Source of the DNA: Begonia masoniana
Taxonomy: Eukaryota; Streptophyta; Magnoliopsida; Cucurbitales; Begoniaceae
Assembly: GCA_022432975.1 (NCBI GenBank)
Contig: CM039503.1
Coordinates: 52,574,466-52,638,465 of the forward strand
DNA: 64,000 nt
Direction: 5' to 3'
Position 1 is the first letter of the stretch. Each line of letters begins with the position of its first letter. Position numbers and translations under genes: made by a program. The notes under the pieces are model-generated. The model ran no database searches and was not told where the DNA came from. It saw nothing but the letters and a program-made list of their open reading frames with translations. Shown one piece after another: positions 10,594 to 23,126 of the stretch.

Positions 10594-12597
10594 AAATGCA
10601 AAACACACAGCCATGTGGTGCCAAGTTTGCCGTCTCACGTCTCTTACTGGGGCGGGCTTTTTCGTCCCTCTTCTTCTCTGATGCTATCCGATGTTTTCTT
10701 CAGTGGTTGTGGAAAACTCCCCCCTTGGTAGGAATTTTTACTCTCCCGTTCCCGCTCTTTCCATCCAAACGCCTGTATGGCGCTCGCCTTCGGCAAATGA
10801 GAGCCGATGGTCTAAGAATGTTGAGGACTTTCTCCTTTCAAATTTTTCTGGTCAGTTTTGTACCATCCATTTGGAAGGGCAAATCGATGGTCGACTAGAA
10901 TTCGACGAACAGGTGGAAAGAATGTTTTCATCACAGAAATTTCTTTGCTGTTTATAATCTTAGTATTTCCATGTAAAGCTCGAATAACCAACCCGAAACT
11001 GAAACTGCAAAAGACTAAAAGCACATGATCTGTATTTTCTGTGTTTTATCCTCACTAATTGAAGTTTTCAATGAGTTCGCATTGTTACATTCTACTTTTC
11101 TAAAATGCAAATTCCGGTTTGTCCTTCTTTACGTGTAAGTACTGGTTGGCCACTGTTTGACATCTTGTAACGTGTGGTTATCGATGAAGCGTTTCCTATT
11201 TCTGGAAGTCAAGCTATTCCGTGGTTTTGTGATTTTGTTCTGTGCACACACATTCGATATGTTTTTGGAAATTGGATTCCGGACCCTTCAGGGGCCCAGT
11301 TACACAAACGAGAGCTGCCGTGTGGCTGGAAGCTCATCAAATGGTATGAAGAATGGACGGCCTGATTCATAGTTTCCTTTCTTGTAGGTGGAACCAAGAG
11401 ACTGTGAACTCCTACTTTTAATCCTTTGGAACGTTTCTTGATTTAATGAAAACAAATCTGTGGGTTTCATTGGGATTCCATTCAGGCCGAACCATGTCAT
11501 CTTTGGCTTTGCCTCCTCTCTCAGGGTACTTTAATCATTATCTAAGACTTTACTCCTCTTTTCAGATCGACTTGCCGGAATGGCGTCTAAAACCGACCAC
11601 ACTTTGGCGGGAAAGTAACATGTCGGGTAAATAAGATCATGACATTTCATCTGCTGACTGAAATCTGTGCTTAGCACAAAAAAGTTTCTTTTAGATTTTT
11701 ATTTTCCTTCCTGTTTTCGATGAATTAACTGGGCTTTGCTGCCATTCTGAATTCAATTTTTCAAGTTGATACTAATTAAAATATGGTTCGGCAAGAGTTT
11801 TGCTGGGCCTGTCGATGCTGATTGACATTTACATTGCTTCCAGGCCAGCTTTAATCATGGTGCTCTGTCTCTAGTGATAGCTTATTGTAGTTAGTGCAAG
11901 CTCTTAACCCGTCAAAGCGATGATCAATCTTTCATTACCACATTAAATTTCTTGCACAGAGAGCTCAAAATTTCTTTTACATGGTTTCTTATGAAAACCA
12001 ATCGAATCATGCTAAATGGGAATGGACATAGACACCATTGTTGGACAACTGTTTGTGTTCATTCACAGCCTGGAAACCCCACGTGTCAATTGAATACTGG
12101 ATGATTTTGAAGGACCCTTCACAGCCGAAGTAGTCCTAGTCAATCTTGTTCTGTAATTTGTGTATATTCTTTTTTAGCCATTACATTTGCCCCCACGGAT
12201 TGTAGAGTTGATGGGATTTCAGTGAAAAGATCCGCTGTGTGAGCAAGCTGGGGAGGTCTCCCACGATTGAAGAAGACGAATCCAAAGGATGGCATGTTCG
12301 TTCTCCAACTTCACTCTTTCAGTAATTTGGGCTCCGTTTCTGGTCAAAGCTGTCATTTTCGAGGACATGAACGTGGTTTCATCGTCGGGACCCCCACGTT
12401 ATCTGACGAGCTCGATCCAACTTGGACGACCCAATTCACAGCTTTGATTGTTTTATTGGAGGAGGTACATGGTTCCTCAAAACTGCGATATACCATTAGA
12501 ATGATGCGTCCGTCGATTCATTACTGGCGACTGAAAGAACATTACGAGACAAGGATTTTCTATGCTTATCAAAGCGATCAAACTCTCTTCGTCCACG
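10594..12597 (+). pseudogene. Decayed duplicate of the TBL gene
   Basis: This stretch aligns collinearly, introns included, with 20148-22140, the intact TBL gene. Matching blocks are exon 1 (aacacagccatgtgg onward), exon 2 (ggacccttcaggggcc) and exon 3 (tttgggctccgtttctgg). The copy lacks the last ~430 bp of exon 3 and all upstream sequence. It contains many one- and two-base insertions and deletions spread evenly over exons and introns, so no exon keeps its frame. It is either an old pseudogene or a duplicate assembled from uncorrected reads next to the scaffold gap. Confidence 0.85.
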
Positions 12598-12869
12598 TGG
12601 ATTTTTTTTACTTAATTGAAATTCATAAAATTATCCAAATGAATTATATTTTATGTGGAAAATACCTAGGTTGCGTGGTGATAAGTAACATATTATTATC
12701 TCCTAAGTTTAGAAAACTCGTATAAATTAAAAAAAAAAAAAAAACTAAAAATGAAATATCAAATTGTTTTTATGTTTGAAACTTGTAGATCTCAGGCACA
12801 AACAGGTTAAGTTGTCAAGCGTGTTCAAATAGCTACGATTTACCTGCTAATCATATGTCGCAGTGATAT
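12598..12869. other. AT-rich spacer
   Basis: Sequence between the broken end of the TBL copy and the small LTR-like element. Nothing recognised. Confidence 0.5.
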
Positions 12870-13124
12870 TGTAACGACCCGTCGAGCTCTCCGGACAGGC
12901 CGTGCAGTTCGGGCCACTAGCCAACCGATATTACCACGTGGTTTTCCTCAGGTCGTCCCACGTGTACTCACGATCTTCCTCTACCACCTAGTAAATAGGA
13001 GTTTTTGTCTTCCCTGAAATTAGAATCCTGGTCCCCAGGTCTACATAACCAAGGATTCACCATCTCAGGTACCACTTGAACTAGGACTACACGGCCTGTC
13101 GGGGGAGTCCGACGAGTCGTTACA
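12870..13124. mobile_element. Small LTR-like element (solo LTR or SMART/TRIM relic), 255 bp
   Basis: The element starts TGTAACGACCCGTCG and ends with near-complementary GACGAGTCGTTACA, so the outer ~35 bp are imperfect inverted repeats that include a shared GACAGGCCGTG block. It is flanked by a perfect 5-bp duplication, GATAT (12865-12869 and 13125-13129). TG...CA ends with a 5-bp duplication indicate LTR integration. The size is small for a solo LTR and fits a very small LTR retrotransposon. It encodes nothing. Confidence 0.75.
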
Positions 13125-13129
13125 GATAT

Positions 13130-14122
13130 TCAAATTCGTATAATGACGTAAAAATAGACGTAAGTACACAATTTACGAATAAATGTAATTCTAAATTTAT
13201 TATATAATTTTACCTAATGACATGACGCTTATAAATTTATATAATTAATATTTTATTTTAATTATTTTTAATGCAGGATAAATTGAGTAATAATTTATTT
13301 TAATTTTTCCCTACTTTTTGCAAGTTTCCCCTTTCACTTCTTTTAACATCCTCCAAACTATTCCTTTTTCTTTTCTTTTTTTTACACTTTTTGTTTTAAT
13401 TTTTTAATTTTAAAATCCAATTTAAATACAAGGACAGCCCATAAAGATCAAAAGTAAAGAATAAAGTGAAAATATGCCCACTTGATTTTCAAAGAATTGA
13501 AAAACTCTTATTTTGGTCATAAATTCAATTTTTGATGCTCCATTTTCAGTCGATTTTAGTCTGTCAAAAGTTCAAATTGAACGAACTGAATCTTGATGAC
13601 CGGTCCTAATCCTAGACACTTTTCGTAGATTGCTCAATTTTTTTTAGGCCAGGAAGAATTAAATCTTTAATGTCACAAAATTGATGAAAATTATTTTTAA
13701 TAAATAAATGTTTTTTTTTTTTTTACAAAATGCCGTTTTTTGGCAGATTTGAAGAGCTTCATGGTGATTGGTGCTTTTGATTTAGCCTCTGTCATCATCA
13801 TTATTTGTTGGAAATCTCTCTCTAGTTTCTCTCTCTGCTTCAAAGCAGAGGAGCTAACACCGGACAGGAGACCAGAATATGGAATTTCTCAGACAACCCA
13901 CCTGTTAATAGAGCTTCCACAAACTTTCTCGCCTTTTGAGGTTTCTTCTTCATTTTCTGAGTTATTTTTCGCTCTTGAAAATCATTCTCCTGCCGTTTGG
14001 TTCCGTACCGGTCGAAACTGATTTGATGGTAGTCGACTGGATTGAGAACCCGAATGTTACCTTCGTACCTAGCTTTGTTTTCTCCAAACCACTCTGTATT
14101 TGAGCTTTTTTTCCCGTTTGCA
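13130..14122. other. Upstream region of the EDR4-like gene
   Basis: AT-rich to about 13740, then a TC-rich stretch (ctctctctagtttctctctctgc at 13817-13840) that probably belongs to the 5' leader of the gene starting at 14123. Leader introns cannot be excluded. No TATA box is assigned with confidence. Confidence 0.4.
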
Positions 14123-17100
14123 ATGGTGGACTCTGCTAAAGTGCGCCTGGTTCGGTGCCCCAAGTGTGAGAATCTTCTTCCTGAGCTCGCTGATTATTCT
14201 GTTTATCGGTGTGGCGGCTGTGGTACTGTTCTTCGAGGTACTCCTTTATCTTTCCTTCCATTTTTTCAACCTCAGTCGGTGTGATGTTTTGGCAGGAGAA
14301 AAAACCGGGGAAAATCTGTCTTGAAAGACTTCTAAATTATGTTTTTGTTTCGCGAATTTACGAGAAGTTATGGGAATTAAGGAGTTCTGTTAATCAAATT
14401 AGAGAAACTATCGGATTTATTGCATCTTTAGTACATCAATTTGCATTGATTTGTTACCTGTAGAGCATTAGTGTTATTTCAAATTGTGTAATTCTTTTTT
14501 GCTTACCTCACAGCAAACGATGGGGAAACTTTATCGCCAAAATCAGGCGAGGAAAGGGCAGAAGGGGTTTCCTCTAAGTCAGGGATTTCCATTGAGAAAG
14601 ATACAGTTGATTCGGAGACGGAGGTTAAGTCTAATATTCTCCTTAATGGTTCGGATACAACTTGTTCGGTGACGAACGATGTTCAAGTCATCGAGAAATC
14701 GGAAAATCAATCGAACATGGCTACCGATAAACGCGTTGACGAGAACAATCTTAACGATAGTAAAGATATCGATGATTTAAGTAGTTCAGCAGGAGGAGAA
14801 AATGGAGTTCCAACCCGTTCATCAACCGAAGGGAGGCAAACAGTAGAGAGAAACTTAAGGAATAAGAGTAAAGCCGTGAGGTTTTCGACTTCAAAATACT
14901 CGAAAGAGGGTTCGTCTAACGGACCCGATCCCATTTCTGGTTTTGAGCATCTCCTGAAAACTCATTTCGAAAAAGACGGAGCGAATAGGATTAACTACCA
15001 AGAACAAGGTCGGACAGAGTTCTTCAGAAAGTTGGACGAGCTAAAGGATCAATTTAGCCAGCATTCTTCTGATGTGGTTGATAAAACAAACGACAAAGTG
15101 CCAATGGTTGATATTATAAACCTTTTAAACCCTTACGACGGCTACGATAAATGGAGTCGAGACGGCACTTCGGGGTCCAATAGGGTGCCACGGCAGTTCT
15201 CCATGCCCAATAAGCAGGGGGCAGGTCCTCTTTTATCTGGCTCTCCACATTCAAAAGGGTATTACTCTTCAATGCGTAATCTGGACAATAGATCGAGATT
15301 TGAGGATCCGTACAGACAGGAAATGAATGTGGGAGGCTCATATCAGTTCCCGAATTCTTACCGAAGACAATCTCATCCTTTCCATTCTCGAATGTACAGC
15401 GAGACTAATCTGGATTCGTTAGTTCAATTTCACCATAATCCAATCCTACACCAGCCTTCTTGCACCTGCTATCGATGCTTCGAAAGCTACCAGCAAGTTT
15501 CAGCACCCTCTGCATACTACGATAGAAGAGTCCAGAATGCTTTGATCGATAGCTTTCCTTTCCATCCTGAACATGAATCTCCTTATGGCCGACATGTTAA
15601 TAATTCGAGAATTGGTGTTCCTCCGATAAATTTTCGTGATCGACGACCCCATTCTCGATGGTCAAGTGACCTTCACTCTGACATTAGTGGTTTTTCCACC
15701 AGTCGGCCACGAAGGATGCTGCACGGTGGTCGAGCTCGCCGTTATCGGCCTGTTTCTGGTGGGTCTCCGTTTCTAGCTTGTTATAATTGCTTTGAATTGC
15801 TGCTACTGCCCAAAAACGTTCGTCAAATGGCGAAGAATGAACATAAAATTTGCTGTGGATCATGTTCTACAATAATCAAATTTGGATTTGTCGATAATAA
15901 ACTTATGCTTTCTGAACAAGTAGAAACCAAACAAATTCCCCTGGATGTCGACAATAGCAGGGAGAATGTTGTGAGAGAGAGTGCAGCACAGAGCGTTGGT
16001 CCTGTGAAGCATTCAAGTTATAATTTATCGTCGGATGATTATGATAACTCCGGCTATGAGTTTCAGTCATTAGATCAAGACCCTGCACTGCAGCCCATCG
16101 TCCCGAGTTTAAGTTCAGATAAACAACACGTTTTGCAGAGTTTTCATTTTTCATCTTCGAGTGTATCGGAGGAGGAAGAGAACATCCCAGAAGTTTTGAT
16201 CAGTCCAGTGGAAATAACCAAAAAATTCAACCACCCAACCAACACCACCATCTCTCCCCTCCTCCGGCTAGTTCTCCTCTTCAATCGTTCTTTGAACATT
16301 CATCTAATAACCATGTTGGAGACAAGATTGCCAAACAAAACCAGAGTAACCGACCGGATGAAGAAAAGGTGAAATCAAACAAGGTCACCTCACGACAAAA
16401 TTCTTTAAAAGACGCGTCGCCAGTTACTGAGATGGAGGTGCCGAAGAATGAATATTCTAATACCGTGACAAAAGAATATAGCGATACATACAGTGTAAAA
16501 GATCAGTCGAGAACAAGTAAGGTTGGTGATTCTTTCTTTGCAAACATTATTAAGAAGAGCTTTAGATCGAATCGAGCTCTTGGAAAAAGTAGTGTATCAG
16601 TCAACGGACACTTTATACCGGAAAGAATTGTTAAGAAGGCTGAAAAGCAGGCCGGACGAATCCATCCAGGTGAATATTGGTAAGTATGTAGTTGTGAATG
16701 AATGGTGACTTTGTGTTTCTAAATATCAGTTGAGGGCATGATCCAGTTGGAGTAGTTGTGATTTGATATTTACAATAAACGTTTACTTTAATGATTTATC
16801 ATTCGACAAACAGGTACGATGCTCGAGCAGGATTCTGGGGAGTGATGGGCGGGCCGTGTCTTGGCATAATTCCTGTAAGATAAAAATGAAATATGCTGAC
16901 GGATGTAGGTTTAATTGTCATTCTGATGAAGGGCTCTTTTGATATTACAGCCATTTATAGAGGAGTTAAATTATCCAATGCCAGAGGATTGTGCCAATGG
17001 AAACACTGGTGTTTTTGTAAATGGGAGACAACTTCATCAAAAGGATTTGGATTTACTCTCAGGCAGGGGACTTCCGACTTTGAAGGGCAGATCTTATATT

Positions 17101-17368
17101 ATTGAAATATCAGGAAGACTCGTGGAGGAGGAAACCGGTAAAGAAATGGATGGCCTTGGCAGACTCGCTCCGACGTAAGTCCCGAAACTTGCATGAATTT
17201 CATAAACATATGAAGAAGATTTTCAAGCGTAAACTTGGAGTTTTGCATAGTTTTTGCTTCGACCATGCAACAGAGAGATAATTCTGAGTTGAAATTTTTT
17301 AATTTTTGTGCAGAATTGAGAAGGTAAAGCATGGTTTTGGGATGAAAGTACCTAGAGCAGCTTCTTAA
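14123..17368 (+). CDS. EDR4: ENHANCED DISEASE RESISTANCE 4-like protein, with one frameshift
   Basis: Five exons: 14123-14237, 14514-16679, 16814-16874, 16951-17174 and 17314-17368. The N-terminus holds a zinc ribbon, C12PKC15...C30GGC33. The central region has the second zinc-ribbon block of the family (DUF3133/zinc_ribbon_12) at about residues 457-505, with CYNCFELLLLPKNV and CCGSCS. The conserved C-terminal block runs from GEYWYDARAGFWGVMGGPC to GFGMKVPRAAS. EDR4 in Arabidopsis restrains powdery-mildew defence and cell death, acting with EDR1 and clathrin at the plasma membrane; that role is inferred here by family. The large exon is out of frame at the A-run near 16219-16224, where one further A would restore an 873-residue frame. 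All exon phases agree only if that base is counted. Because sequence quality on both sides of the break is that of a conserved gene, a homopolymer consensus error is more likely than true inactivation. Confidence 0.88.
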
Positions 17369-18473
17369 TCCACTCTGTTGAAGGCGATGGTGATCAGATT
17401 TCAGATATGTCAAATCTCTAACTTGTAAAAATATGTCCATTTTATATGTAAATCTGCTTTTCTTCTTCCCAACTTCACATCCTGTTTCTGTTGTTTTTAT
17501 TTTTAACATTGTTATGAACTTTTGGAAGTCTCTCATGTGATGTGGTTAGAGTCTTGACTGCACTACTTGAAACTCTCATGCATTAAAATGCAAGGATGTT
17601 TTGTAATTTAAACTTCGACGTTGAAGTCGATTGAAGATTAGACTTTGAAGTACTTTTTTGGACTAATTAAATCTTCACCGTTCAGACATCATCAAATTTG
17701 ATATCGCCATCAATTTATCCGTTACATCTAACATGTGTATACTATATTTTCTACCGAGTAAGGTGTTTTAACTCAATTTTCAACACTTTCAATTATTTGT
17801 TACACCATTTCAAACTCTTTCGAGTGGTTGACAGAGTTGTAAATTGTAGGATAAGATATCGATAAAATTCAAAATTTAGTTAGAAATTGTCGTAATTATT
17901 AGAAATCGGGACTAAAACACTTTGATATGCACATTTTAGATTTAACGAATACTTGACGGTGAGATCTAAATTGTTGATAACTGAAAAATAAAAATTTGAT
18001 TCATCCAAAGATTGAGTAGATGAACTCTCAATTCATTTTAATGCAAAATCTTTGCCAATGTAAAGTTGGAGTGGAGTTGGGTGGGGCCAATCTTCATCTT
18101 CCATTTTAGAAAAGAAGGCCCAAGAAAATAATCAAATGGGCCTTTTAAGAGAGTGGGCCCAATCATGATTATCAAAATTTAAAAGTGGAGCCCACTGACT
18201 TTTAAGTGTGAAGGTAAGCACAAGCAAAGCTTAAGGGGGGACGTGGATTGGAAAAAGGAAGCCAGCTCATTGAAGTTGACTTGCTCATATTGTGGGTCCC
18301 ATCCCTCTCTCTCCATATTAATCATACCCACATCATTCTTGTAATTTACCCTTTTCATTTTTTTTTAATAATATCATCATAGTTTAGATTTGCCTTTTAA
18401 ACAATCTTCTGACAGTTTATTTTCGTGTATTTTTACTATTATTTTTTATTCTATTATTTAAACATATTTATTA
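17369..18473. other. 3' flank of EDR4-like gene and AT-rich spacer
   Basis: The start of this stretch should hold the 3' UTR. No gene or transposon end is recognised up to the foldback element. Confidence 0.5.
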
Positions 18474-19319
18474 GATTAATTATCAATTTGAATTTTGTAT
18501 TATACATTTTTTTTCAATTCGTCCCCTCTACTAAAAAAACTGACAAACTGAACCTTGTACTTTGATTCTGTTATCAATTTTGACATTCTATCAATAATTT
18601 CATTAAATCCTCATTTAAAAAATTACCAAACGATATTGGATTCAGTTGAAATTTTTACCACATATTCACTGCTTAATGGAAAGATAATCTGAAAATTGTT
18701 GTTATTTTTTAAAACATGTACGATTTATTGTAATTTTATTTTAGTATTTTATAAAACGATTATAATAAATCATACAAATTTTAGAAAATTACGAAACGTT
18801 TTCTATTATCTACCCATAATAGGCTGAACATGTGAAATTTTTTTCAAATAAATCAAATATCGTTTGATTTGTTTTTAAATTAATATCAGTTTGTTCCTTA
18901 CTTTATAAATTAATTTTTAAAAAACCACCAAACGATATTTGATTTATTTGAAAACTTTTCCACATATTTAACATATCATTGGTAGATCACAGAAAAATTT
19001 TCGTGATTTTATAAAATTTATATGATTTATTATAATATTTTTATAAAAAACTAAAATAAAATTACAATAAATTGTACATATTTTAAAAAATAACACAAAT
19101 TTTCAGATTATCTTCCAATTAAGTAGTGAACATGTGGTAAAAATTTCAACTGAATCCAAGATTGTTAGGTAATTTTTTAAATGAGGATTTAATGAAATTG
19201 TTGATAGAATGTCAAAATTGATAACAGAATCAAAGTACAGGGTTTGGTTTGCCGATTTTTTTAGTATAGGGGGCGAATTGAAAAAAAGTGTATAGTATAG
19301 GATTCAAATCGATAATTAC
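18474..19319. mobile_element. Foldback DNA transposon (MULE-MITE type), copy 1, about 846 bp
   Basis: The left arm (ttaattatcaatttgaa, then tgtactttgattctgttatc) and right arm (gataacagaatcaaagtac, then attcaaatcgataatta) are complementary over several hundred bases, leaving a short centre. The same element occurs in better condition at 26724-27571. Flanks (tatttatta at the left, tctatttag at the right) resemble a degenerate 9-bp duplication. No coding capacity. Confidence 0.75.
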
Positions 19320-20007
19320 TCTATTTAGTAACAATTTGTGCAATTTATTATATTAATTATACAAATCATTATTTATTCTTGTTGAAGTTTGTAATTTCAC
19401 AAAGAGTCGTTGTTGTGAAAGAAAACTTCATTTATGGATGATGTTTTGTATAAAGGGATAAAATCTAGACAGAAGTCCCCTACTACAAACGATTCATTTA
19501 GAAATTTATACTATCGTACTGTAATCGTTAAGTTTAAGAAACGATTATTCTCGGGGTGAAAAACAGCCTTCTCAATTTTTCAGACATTAATAATGGCAAG
19601 AGGTAAAATTCATTTTTTCGCAATCAGGTTTACGTGCTTAGACCGTTTAAAGATTTTAAAATTAAAATAAAATAAGAGAGTACACGTAATATTATTTAAT
19701 TAATAAATAAATAAAAGAAAGGAGCTTAGAAAAATGAAGGAATAAGTTATATTTAAAGGTAGTCATAGTATTAGTTAATATTTAATTATAATAATTTAAT
19801 GTTTTTTAAGTACAGAATAATCAGTGTCGCTAAAAGAATGATTAGTTGATTTGTCTCTTTGCCTTTAATAGAAGCCTACTAGTGTCGACCAATGACATCA
19901 TTACACGTCATCTTCAAGAAGGAGAAGACCACCGTCCTCACCGTCGACCGTTCAGAAACCCCATCCACGGTCCTCAACAATGCTCAGAAGGCTCCCTTTC
20001 ATCTCTC
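19320..20007. promoter_or_regulatory. Upstream region of the TBL gene
   Basis: AT-rich to about 19850, then less biased sequence leading to the TBL TATA box. Short open frames between 19846 and 20098 overlap the leader and resemble no protein family. Confidence 0.4.
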
Positions 20008-20013
20008 TATAAA
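20008..20013 (+). promoter_or_regulatory. TATA box of TBL gene
   Basis: TATAAA within CTCTCTATAAACTT, 92 nt upstream of the ATG at 20100. It predicts a leader of about 60 nt. Confidence 0.6.
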
Positions 20014-20099
20014 CTTAAATGCATTTTCTCTCTCTAAACCCCTCCCATTCCATTTTTTTCTGAGTTTTTTTTCTTGGGTTTCTCTTCGCGCATCCTAAG

Positions 20100-22568
20100 A
20101 TGCCCAAGGAAACCAGATTGGAATCGCCTCCATTGACGTCGATGCATAAACACAGCCATGTGGTTGCCAAGTTTGCCGTCTCACTTCTCTTAATGGGTCT
20201 GGCTGTTCGTCTCTTCTTCTCTGATGCTATCAGATTTTCTTCAGTGGTTGTGGAAACTCCCCCACTTGCAGAGGAGATTTTTTACTCTCCCGTTCCTGCT
20301 CTTTCCATCCAAACGCCTGATAATGGCGATTCGCCTTCGGCAAATGAGAGCCAGATGTCTAAGAATGGTGAGGACTTTCTCCTTTCAAATTTTTCTGTCA
20401 TTTTGTACCATCCAATTTGGAAGGGGCAAATCGATGGTCGAGCTAGAATTCGACGAACAGGGAAAGAGGTTCATAACAGAAATTTCTTTGCTGTTTATAT
20501 CTTTAGTATTTCAATGTAAAGCTCGATAGCCAGACCCAAAACTGAACTGCAAACAGAGCTAAAAGCATGATCTGTATTTTATGTGTTATCCTCACTAATT
20601 GAAGTTTTCAATGAGTTCGATTGTTACATTCTACTTTCTAAATGCATAATTCGGGTTTGTCTTCTTTATCTTGTAAGTACTGGTTGGCCACTGTTTGACA
20701 TCTTTACTTGTGTTATCCTATGAAGCTTTTCCTATTCTAGTATTCAAGCTATTCCGTGGTTTTGATTTTGTTCTGTGCAGCAAAATGCGATATGTTTTTG
20801 GGAGATTGGATTCCGGACCCTTCAGGGCCAAGTTACACAAACGAGAGCTGCCGTGTGCTGGAAGCTCATCAAAATTGTATGAAGAATGGACGGCCTGATT
20901 CAGAGTTCCTTTATTGGAGGTGGAAACCAAGAGACTGTGAACTTCCTAAGTTTAATCCTTTGAAGTTTCTTGATTTAATGAGAAACAAATCGTGGGGTTT
21001 CATTGGGGATTCCATTCAACGAAACCATGTTCAATCTTTGCTTTGCCTCCTCTCTCAGGTACTTTAATCATTAGCTAAGAACTTTAATCATCTTTTAAGA
21101 TCGACTTGCCGGAATGGCGTATAAACCGACACACTTTGGCGTTAAATAAACAATGTCGTGTAAATAAGATCATGACATTTTCTCTGCTGACTGAAATCTG
21201 TGCTAGACAACAAAAGTTTCTTTAGATTTTATTTCCTTCCTGGGTTTTCGACTGAATTACTGGGCTTTGCTGCACATTCTGAATTCAATTTTCAAAGTTG
21301 ATACATAATTAAAATATGGTCGGCAGAGTTGCTGGGCTGTCTATTTCTGAGTTAGATTTACATTGCTTACAGGCAAAGGCTGTTTAATTATTGTGCTCTG
21401 GCTCTAGTGATAGCTTTAGTGTAGTTAGTGCAGCTCTTAACCCGTCAAATCTATGATCAATCTTCATTACTCACATGAAATTCTTGCACAGAAGATCTCA
21501 AAAATTGTCTTTTTACATTGTTCTATGTAAAACCAATCGAATCATTGTCTAAATGTGAATGGACATAGACACCATTGTTGGACAACTGTTTGTGTTCATT
21601 CCACAGCCTGGAAACCCCACGTGTAAATTGAATACTGGATTGAATTTGAAAGGACCCTTCAACAGCCGAACAGTATTCCTAGTCATCTTGTCTGTAATTT
21701 GTGTATATTATTTTTAGCACATTACATTTGGGCCCACGGATGGTATAGTTGATGGGATTTCAGTGAAAATGTCTCGCAGGTGGAGCAAGCTGTGGAGGTC
21801 TACCACGATGAAGAATACAGATCCAAAAGATGGCATTTTCCGTCTCACAACTTCACTCTTTCAGTAATTTGGGCTCCGTTTCTGGTCAAAGCTGTCATTT
21901 TCGAGGACATGAACGGGGTTTCATCGTCGGAAGCCCAGCTTTATCTTGACGAGCTCGATACAACTTGGACGACCCAATTCAACAGCTTTGATTATGTGGT
22001 TATTGGAGGAGGTAAATGGTTCCTCAAAACTGCGATATACCATGAGAATGATGCAGTCGTCGGATGTCATTACTGCGACGGAAAGAACATGACGGAGAAA
22101 GGATTTGAGTATGCTTATCAAAAGGCGATCAAATTGACTTGTAAATACATTACAAGTAGTGGACATAATATGGTCGTGTTCTTCCGAACGACGATTCCCG
22201 ATCACTTTGAAAATGGAGAATGGTTCAGCGGAGGGTATTGCAATAGAACAGTACCCTTTAAAGAGGGCGAAGTGGAGGCAAAAGTTGTCGACACGTTAAT
22301 GAGAAATATCGAGCTGGAAGAAGTTGGGAAGGCTACAAAGATGGATAGTAAGGCGAAGTTGAAACTTCTCGATATGACTAGCCTTTCGTTGTTGAGACCA
22401 GATGGTCATCCTGGACCTTATCGGAAATATCAGCCGTTTGCAGAGGATAAAAATGCAAAGGTTCAGAACGATTGCTTGCATTGGTGTTTGCCAGGGCCGA
22501 TCGACTCTTGGAACGATCTGATCTTGGAGTTATTGGTCGATGCCGATAAGTATACGTCGCCGGGATAG
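20100..22568 (+). CDS. TBL: Trichome birefringence-like (TBL) polysaccharide O-acetyltransferase
   Basis: Three exons, 20100-20367, 20781-21058 and 21780-22568, give 444 aa with consistent GT-AG junctions. A single hydrophobic signal anchor at about residues 22-42 places the catalytic part in the Golgi lumen. The TBL domain begins at KCDMFLGDWIPDP (from residue 91). The catalytic GDS motif is G165-D166-S167 (FIGDSIQRN). The second catalytic block is D413-x-x-H416 within NDCLHWCLPGPID. The family transfers acetyl groups to cell-wall polysaccharides such as xylan, mannan, xyloglucan or pectin. The sequence fits the TBL19-26 branch, but the substrate cannot be read from it. A decayed collinear copy lies at 10594-12597. 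Confidence 0.93.
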
Positions 22569-23126
22569 GTGGAGACAGCAGTTGTCGACACAAGGTAACA
22601 TCAGAGATTTTCTTTGGTGGTTATTTACTTGAATTGTTATGTAGGCAAGATAGTGGATTTCTTTTCATTGTATATTTCGCATTGTTCGGAGGAGAAGCAA
22701 ATGTTTTGGATTGAAAGACAACAAAATTCTGTTTTACAAATAAGAGATCACAAGATTCGTTTCATATTTTTCCTGTTAAATAGAATTATACGTATCTCCT
22801 AGTACCCGAAAAATGGCTGAGAGTATGATGTATCAGCAAATGACATATGGCTTATAACCTTATTTTTTCGAGCTCGGCTTTACTACTGCCAATGATTCGA
22901 GCACAGATGCAGTAGCCAACTTAATTGAAACCACTGATTCTAAGAACAAGGTTTATTAGCTTTGAGCAGTAACAATTGAGCAACAATGGTGAAGAAATCG
23001 AAAGTATTCCGAGTTATTACGGATAGACAAGATCATATAAGTAATTGATTCACAATCTTGTTGTTATTGAAAGAAGAAAAGTCACAAAAATTGAAGCTTT
23101 AAAAGTTGCATGCTCTCTTACAAACT
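22569..23126. other. Convergent intergenic region
   Basis: 3' flanks of TBL (plus strand) and the microprotein gene (minus strand). No further gene recognised. Confidence 0.5.
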
